Positions 59,675 to 64,000 of a stretch of 64,000 bases of DNA are shown here, one piece after another. The stretch is taken from the NCBI RefSeq assembly GCF_001984155.1, contig NZ_MTQO01000044.1, forward strand, positions 343,145-407,144, in the 5' to 3' direction. The notes beneath the pieces were generated by a model, which did no database searches, was not told the DNA's origin, and saw only the letters and a list, made by a program, of their open reading frames with translations. Position 1 is the first letter of the stretch, and each line of letters begins with the position of its first letter. This DNA is from Actinosynnema sp. ALI-1.44 (GTDB lineage: Bacteria; Actinomycetota; Actinomycetes; Mycobacteriales; Pseudonocardiaceae). The position numbers were made by a program, and so were the translations under genes.

Positions 59675-60268
59675 GGTGTGCTTGAACTCGTTCAGGTCCG
59701 TCCAGTTCGTCAGCAGGTCGACGACGCGTTCGACGGCCTTGATCGAGACCTCCGGGTCGGCACCGGGCTGGGCCCGGTTCATCAACCGCACGAACACGGC
59801 CTGATCACCGGCGATGAACGTCGGCACGCCCCACACCTTGTGGGACGCGACGAACCCTTCGTGCTCGGCGCGCACGGTCTCCAGCGGCGCGCGTGAGTCG
59901 ACCCGTTCGAACACCTCACGGGCCGCGACGTCATGTGCCGTCAGGATCTTCTCGACGACTGCCCGGTCCTCCAGGTGCAGGCCCCTGTCGTGGCGCGCCT
60001 CGAACAGGGCCCGGTGCACCGCAGGGAACTGGTCCGGGTATTCGTCCCGCACCACCACGCCCACCTGCAACGCCAGGATCCCCCGGTCGTCCTCGGGCCG
60101 CTCCCACACGCTGGGCTGCCCCTCCTCCACGTGCCCCTGCCCCAGCGAGTACGGCAGGAACCGGACATCCCAGTCGGCACCAGCGGCCAACCCGGTGAGG
60201 ACGTGTTCGTGGGCGTTGCGGGCAAAGGGACACCGGTAGTCCCACGTCACCGCGAACTCAGTAGCCAT
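59660..60268 (-). CDS. DsbA family protein
   Basis: 202 residues of the DsbA/FrnE-like thioredoxin fold. The active-site position reads DYRCPFARNAHEH, with a single Cys (CPFA) in place of CxxC, and the cis-Pro loop is WGVPTFIAGDQAVFVR. It has no signal peptide, so cytosolic. It may use mycothiol. The 3' end overlaps the Lrp gene. A second, different single-Cys DsbA-like protein lies at 29413-30066. Confidence 0.88.
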   Translation of the reverse strand: MATEFAVTWDYRCPFARNAHEHVLTGLAAGADWDVRFLPYSLGQGHVEEGQPSVWERPEDDRGILALQVGVVVRDEYPDQFPAVHRALFEARHDRGLHLEDRAVVEKILTAHDVAAREVFERVDSRAPLETVRAEHEGFVASHKVWGVPTFIAGDQAVFVRLMNRAQPGADPEVSIKAVERVVDLLTNWTDLNEFKHTSVPR

Positions 60269-60289
60269 ACCCGGCCAACGAGCCGCCGC

Positions 60290-60486
60290 GCGGCGGAATT
60301 CCCTTTCTCACTGGACGAGAAGAACAGGTCCAGCAGCGCCCGGCTCTCCCTTCGGACACACCGGGCCAGACGCAGCCTCCCGGTCGGACTCAGCGGTGCG
60401 TTGGCGTGGGTCATGAGGGCCTCCTGGCGTTCGGGTAGATGTCGCAATCCACACCGAACCCGGAGGCCCTCTCTTATTTCAAGATC
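60290..60486 (-). mobile_element. Remnant of an IS481-family insertion sequence (transposase N-terminus)
   Basis: From ATG 60414 on the minus strand the peptide MTHANAPLSPTGRLRLARCV matches the N-terminus of IS481-family transposases. After residue 20 the sequence departs from the family HTH (RRESRALLDLFFSSSEKG...) and ends after about 55 codons at 60247-60249. The 70 bases upstream (to about 60486) look like the left end of such an element. The remainder of the transposase is missing, so this is a dead fragment. The boundaries are approximate. Confidence 0.7.
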
Positions 60487-60547
60487 ATCGATCTACGTGT
60501 CGCACCGTTCACAACCTCCCGGGGCACTACAACTAGCCTTGGGATCC

Positions 60548-61462
60548 GTGGACCCGTGGACGCTGGACGCCGAGGAGACGATGTGGCGTAGCGCGGCCGA
60601 ACTGGGCGACACCGCGCACACCGAGCGGGTCGAAGCCGAGTGGCTGGCGGCCGACGCGCGTGGTGACTTGCGCGGGCCGCGGCACGTCGGCTGGTTGTGT
60701 CACGAGCGCGGTGATGTGGCCGGGGCCGAAGCGGCTTGGCAGCGGGGCAAGGAGCGCGGTGACCCGGAGTGCATGACGCGTCTGTTCTGGCTGGACCGCG
60801 AACACGCCCCGAAGAGGGTCTGGGCGGCGATCGACCGGGCGTGGCGCGCTCTGGACGAGGCCGGTGACGCTGAGGCAGCCGAACGCGTCGGGACGATGTG
60901 CCGGTCGCGGGACGACATAGCGGGCGCTCTGGCGGCGTGGCGACGTGCGGATCAACGCGGATCGGCGGAAGCCGCGTACCGGTTGGGTTCGTACCTGTCC
61001 GAAGAACGCGGGCACGACGACTTCTATCCGCGGGATGCCAAGAAGGCTGAGAAGGCGTACCAGCGGGCGGACGAACGCGGCAGCGACGCCGGTGCGTTCT
61101 GGATGGCCACCATCCTGGAGCGCCGGGGTGACTTGGCCGGTGCCGAGGCCGCGTACCGGCGGGCAATCCGCAGAGGAACGTCCGGGGCGCCGGCGCGGGG
61201 GTTGTCGCTCCTGCTCGAGCACCGTGGGGACTGGGACGAAGCCGAATTCATGCTCCGGCTCGGCATACGGCGGGACGAGCGGTACACGCACGACCCGAAC
61301 GACCTGTACGAGCTGGGCAGGTTCCTGATCCGGCGGGGTGACCTCGAGCGGGCCGAGACGGCGTTCCGGGTGGCGGTCGAACGCGGCTACCCGAGCAGCC
61401 AGTTCCTGCTGAACTCCTTCCTGGAAAACCCCGAGAAACTGGTCGTACGGCGGCGCCGGTGA
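60548..61462 (+). CDS. TPR/Sel1-like repeat protein
   Basis: 304 residues from GTG 60548. Repeats of about 35 residues with the pattern RRGDLAGAEAAYRRAIRRGT recur at least six times (for example ERGDVAGAEAAWQRGKERGD and RRGDLERAETAFRVAVERGY). The domain should be an alpha-solenoid for protein binding. No signal peptide or enzyme domain. A TACAACTA element about 14 bases before the GTG suggests a leaderless or short-leader transcript. It lies beside the IS481 remnant. Confidence 0.85.
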   Translation: MDPWTLDAEETMWRSAAELGDTAHTERVEAEWLAADARGDLRGPRHVGWLCHERGDVAGAEAAWQRGKERGDPECMTRLFWLDREHAPKRVWAAIDRAWRALDEAGDAEAAERVGTMCRSRDDIAGALAAWRRADQRGSAEAAYRLGSYLSEERGHDDFYPRDAKKAEKAYQRADERGSDAGAFWMATILERRGDLAGAEAAYRRAIRRGTSGAPARGLSLLLEHRGDWDEAEFMLRLGIRRDERYTHDPNDLYELGRFLIRRGDLERAETAFRVAVERGYPSSQFLLNSFLENPEKLVVRRRR

Positions 61463-61788
61463 ACCCCTACCGGCCGCAGAGCCGGGCGAGCCAGTCACCG
61501 GCCGACCGGCGGACCGACTCCAGTGTCCGAAGCAGCTTCGCCGTGTGGATGTCCTGATCGGGAGATACATGGCGGCATTCGGACTTGGTTGGCGGTGCGG
61601 TCTCGCCGACATCGACACTCCCGTGACTGTGCGAAGTGCGGTGGGTGCTTGGCGTCCTCAACCCTCCTTGATGAGCGGAGTGAGCACGCCCGGAACGATC
61701 TCGAGGAACTCGCGACCCACTTCCTCCAATAGGCATTGAAGTGATGGCCGCCCTGTCGCGGCGGCCATCACCTCCGGGCCTTACCAGG
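61463..61788. other. 326-base intergenic region with a terminator
   Basis: No gene is called. A minus-strand frame of 89 codons (61467-61736) has no start context or family. A perfect hairpin at 61741-61771 ends the region, next to the stop of the repeat-protein gene. Confidence 0.55.
61741..61771. terminator. 12-base-pair hairpin terminator of the surface protein gene
   Basis: GTGATGGCCGCC (61741-61752) pairs perfectly with GGCGGCCATCAC (61760-61771) around 7 bases. It lies 18 bases after the stop of the minus-strand surface protein gene. Confidence 0.8.
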
Positions 61789-64000
61789 TCACCTTCCTGA
61801 CCTGCGGCCCGTCCTGGCGATCAGCAGCCCACCCGCGGCGAGCAGCCCGAGCGCCACCAGGCTCATCAGGGCGATCTGCGATCCGGTCTCCGCCAGGTTC
61901 GGCGGCTTCGGCCTGACCGGCGGTTGCGGCACCGGCGGGATCGGCGTCTTCGTGCCGCACGCCGGGTCCGTCGAGCCGGGCGGGCAGTTGCTGCCCGGCG
62001 TGTCCGAGGTGACGGCGTTGCGCAGGACACGGTCACCCTTCGGCGGCGACGCGACGGTCACGCCGTAGGTGACTGTGGCCGTCTTCCCGGGTTCGACCTT
62101 GCCGGTCCAGGTGAGTTTCGGCGCGGTGTAGGTGACCGTGCCGGTAGTGGCGATGGCGTCACCGTTGTACGTCGCGTCGTCGAGGACTCCGCTCAGGTCG
62201 TCGGTGAACGTCGCCTTCTCCACGGTCGCCTGGCCGGTGTTGGTGACGGTCACCGTGTACTTCACGACATCGCCCGGTTTGACCGTCTTCTTGTCGACCG
62301 TCTTGGTGATCTTCAGGCTCGAGACGGATGTCGTCGTCGTGCACTTCGGGTCCGTGGAGCCCGGCGGGCAGTTGCCGCCCGGCGTGTCCGAGGTGATCGC
62401 GTTGGCCAGTTTGCCGTCGCCTGTGGCGGGCTTGCGCACCTTGACGCTGTACGTCACGGTCGCCGTCTGCCCGATGTCCAGGTCTCCCTTCCAGGTCAGC
62501 TTCGGCTGCGCGTAGGACACCGTGCCGATCGTGGCGGCACCGTCCCGCGCGTAGTCGGCGTCGTCCAGGACCTTGGTCAGGTCGTCGGTGAAGGTCGCGC
62601 CGGTCAGCTTCGTCTTGCCGGTGTTGCGGACGGTCACCGTGTACTTCACGACGTCGCCCGGGTTCACCACGGACTTGTCCGCCTTCTTGACCAGTTCGAC
62701 ACCGGGGACCGGCGTGACCGTGGTGCAGTCCGGGTCGTCGGACATCGGCGGGCAGGTGCCCGGGGTGTTGGTGCTGACCCCGTTGCGCAGTTCGTGGTCG
62801 CCCGTAGTGGGCGACTTCACCTTCACCGAGTACGTCAGCGTGGTCGCCTGCCCGACCGGCAAGTCGCCCGTCCACACCAGGTTCGGTGTGGTGAACGTGA
62901 AACCACCGGCGACGGGCGCGGCTTTCGCGTCGTTCTGGTAGTCCGCGTCGTCGAGGACCTCGCTCAGGTCGTCGGTCACGCGGGCGGCCTGGTCGCCGAC
63001 CAGGTCGACCTTGCCGGTGTTGGTCACGGTCACCGTGTACGTGACGACGTCACCTGGGTTGGCCGACGACTTGTCGGCCTTCTTGCGGACCGTGAGTTCC
63101 TTGGCGGGAACGTCGGCCGAGCAGTTCGGGTCGGTCGATCCCGGCGGGCAGTTGTTGCCCGGCGTGCCCGACGTGACCACGTTGTTGAGTTTCTTGTCGC
63201 CGGTGTCGGGATCCTTGACCTTCACCGTGTACGTGACGGTCGCTTCCTGCCCGATCCCGAGCGTCCCCGTCCAGGTCAGGTTCGGCGCGGTGTAGGACGT
63301 CGTGCCGACGGTCGCGGTCGCGTCGTTCTGGTAGTCCGCGTCGTCGAGGACCTTCGTCATGTCGTCGGTGAAGGTCGCGTTGGTCTGCACTGTCTGGCCG
63401 GTGTTGGTGACAGTGATGGTGTACCGGACCGTGTCGCCGGGCACGACCGTCTTCTTGTCGACGGTCTTGCGGATCAGTAGCCCGGACACCGGGGTTGTGG
63501 TGCCGCACTTCGGATCCGTGGAACCAGGCGGGCAGTTCCCACCCGGCGTTTCCGACGAGACGACGTTGGTCAGTTTCTTGTCGCCCTTGACCGGGTCGTT
63601 CACCTTGACCGAATAGGTCACGGTGGCGGTCTGGCCGACGGCGAGGTCACCGGTCCACGTGAGCCTCGGTTCCACATAGGACACCGCACCGACGTCGGCC
63701 GCGCCGTCGTTCTGGTAGTCGGCGTCGTCAAGGACCTTCGTCAGGTCATCGGTGAACGTCGCACCGGAGATCGGAGTCTGCCCGGTGTTCTTCACCGTCA
63801 CCGTGTACTTCACGGTGTCACCGGGGTTGGCCGATGCCTTGTCTGCGGTCTTGGCGATCTCCAGGCCGGACACCGGTGTCGTGGTGGTGCACTTCGGATC
63901 CGTGGAACCAGGCGGGCAGTTCCCGCCCGGCGTGTCCGAGGTGATCGCGTTGGTCAGGAGGTTGTCTCCCGTGTTGGGCTTCTTCACCTTGACCGAGTAC
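61789..64000 (-). CDS. DUF11-type repeat surface protein with LAETG sorting signal (5' end outside the window)
   Basis: At least 736 residues; the gene runs off the right edge of the window. It consists of five complete and one partial tandem domain of about 128 residues (384-base period, for example 63515 to 63131). Each has PGDVVKYTVTVTNTGQ, FTDDLTKVLDDADY, a LTWTGDL...GQTATVTYSVKV stretch and a two-Cys link CPPGSTDPKC. The C-terminus has a Pro-rich stalk, the sortase motif LAETG, a hydrophobic segment (IALMSLVALGLLAAGGLL) and a basic tail RTGRRSGR. LAxTG is the sortase E pattern in actinomycetes. It should be covalently linked to the cell wall and stand out from the surface. Confidence 0.9.
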   Translation of the reverse strand, partial: YSVKVKKPNTGDNLLTNAITSDTPGGNCPPGSTDPKCTTTTPVSGLEIAKTADKASANPGDTVKYTVTVKNTGQTPISGATFTDDLTKVLDDADYQNDGAADVGAVSYVEPRLTWTGDLAVGQTATVTYSVKVNDPVKGDKKLTNVVSSETPGGNCPPGSTDPKCGTTTPVSGLLIRKTVDKKTVVPGDTVRYTITVTNTGQTVQTNATFTDDMTKVLDDADYQNDATATVGTTSYTAPNLTWTGTLGIGQEATVTYTVKVKDPDTGDKKLNNVVTSGTPGNNCPPGSTDPNCSADVPAKELTVRKKADKSSANPGDVVTYTVTVTNTGKVDLVGDQAARVTDDLSEVLDDADYQNDAKAAPVAGGFTFTTPNLVWTGDLPVGQATTLTYSVKVKSPTTGDHELRNGVSTNTPGTCPPMSDDPDCTTVTPVPGVELVKKADKSVVNPGDVVKYTVTVRNTGKTKLTGATFTDDLTKVLDDADYARDGAATIGTVSYAQPKLTWKGDLDIGQTATVTYSVKVRKPATGDGKLANAITSDTPGGNCPPGSTDPKCTTTTSVSSLKITKTVDKKTVKPGDVVKYTVTVTNTGQATVEKATFTDDLSGVLDDATYNGDAIATTGTVTYTAPKLTWTGKVEPGKTATVTYGVTVASPPKGDRVLRNAVTSDTPGSNCPPGSTDPACGTKTPIPPVPQPPVRPKPPNLAETGSQIALMSLVALGLLAAGGLLIARTGRRSGR

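Noticed and set aside
60533..61618. 361-codon minus-strand frame opposite the TPR gene
   Set aside because: Shadow of the repeat gene; composition is Arg/Pro/Val-rich without domain pattern.
61467..61736. 89-codon minus-strand frame upstream of the hairpin at 61741
   Set aside because: No start signal or family; Ser/Arg/His-rich, typical of non-coding GC-rich DNA.
61924..63480. 518-codon + strand frame across the surface-protein repeats, and the regular repeats considered as a CRISPR array
   Set aside because: The frame is an antisense shadow; the 384-base repeats are protein-coding domains, far longer than CRISPR repeats, with no spacers.

Overview
The window is 64 kb of high-GC actinomycete DNA. 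Frequent GTG starts, mycothiol-type enzymes, a GAF-ANTAR regulator, an LAETG-anchored surface protein and the style of the secondary-metabolite genes suggest a member of the Pseudonocardiaceae or a close relative. This is an inference from gene content, since no rRNA or marker gene is present.

Layout. 30-4148: a complete selenocysteine cassette (selD, tRNA-Sec, selA, selB) with no selenoprotein gene visible beside it. 4138-14002: mixed housekeeping and regulatory genes (two TetR regulators with clear operators, an ECF sigma factor with a zinc-finger tail, methyltransferase, streptogrisin-type protease, LysR/nitrilase pair, Mce-associated-like lipoprotein). 14563-26352: a biosynthetic cluster of the indigoidine/minimycin (C-nucleoside) type. 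Its core is a Gln-specific single-module NRPS (A with inserted oxidase, T, TE) that continues into a 4-oxalocrotonate-tautomerase-like domain. Around it are a pseudouridine-5'-phosphate glycosidase homologue (C-glycoside forming in related pathways), a uracil phosphoribosyltransferase (self-resistance in minimycin), a TrpF-like TIM barrel without the catalytic Cys, a DJ-1/PfpI protein, an alpha/beta hydrolase, an NPPF-type methyltransferase, a cytokinin-oxidase-like flavoenzyme and an MFS exporter. This gene set is larger than the minimal known cluster and lacks its HAD phosphatase, so the product may be new.

26587-31121: regulators (TetR, atypical NarL, MarR), a MarR-operator-flanked mycothiol-dependent nitroreductase-like gene and an EamA transporter. 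31118-49137: a lipid/polyketide region resembling the mycobacterial FadD32-Pks13-Ag85-MmpL3 set. It has a fatty-acyl-AMP ligase translationally coupled to a PKS (ACP-KS-AT-DH-KR-ACP-degenerate ACP-TE), two Ag85/esterase-D-fold hydrolases, another AMP-dependent ligase, two MFS pumps, an MMPL exporter and a PucR-type regulator. A likely route is: fatty acid activated by the FAAL, loaded on the N-terminal ACP, condensed with a branched extender, reduced, and released by the TE or passed to an esterase-fold transferase, then exported.

49508-61462: a class A flavin monooxygenase with a divergent TetR and strong operator, small conserved proteins, GAF-ANTAR, a GCS2 ligase, a secreted M28 aminopeptidase, NmrA-like and SMP-30-like enzymes, Lrp and DsbA-like proteins, an IS481 transposase remnant and a TPR/Sel1-like protein. 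61789-64000: the C-terminal part of a large repeat (DUF11-type) surface protein with an LAETG sorting signal, cut by the window edge.

Six strong hairpins without U-tracts mark likely terminators. Most assignments rest on motifs read by eye; no database search was possible.
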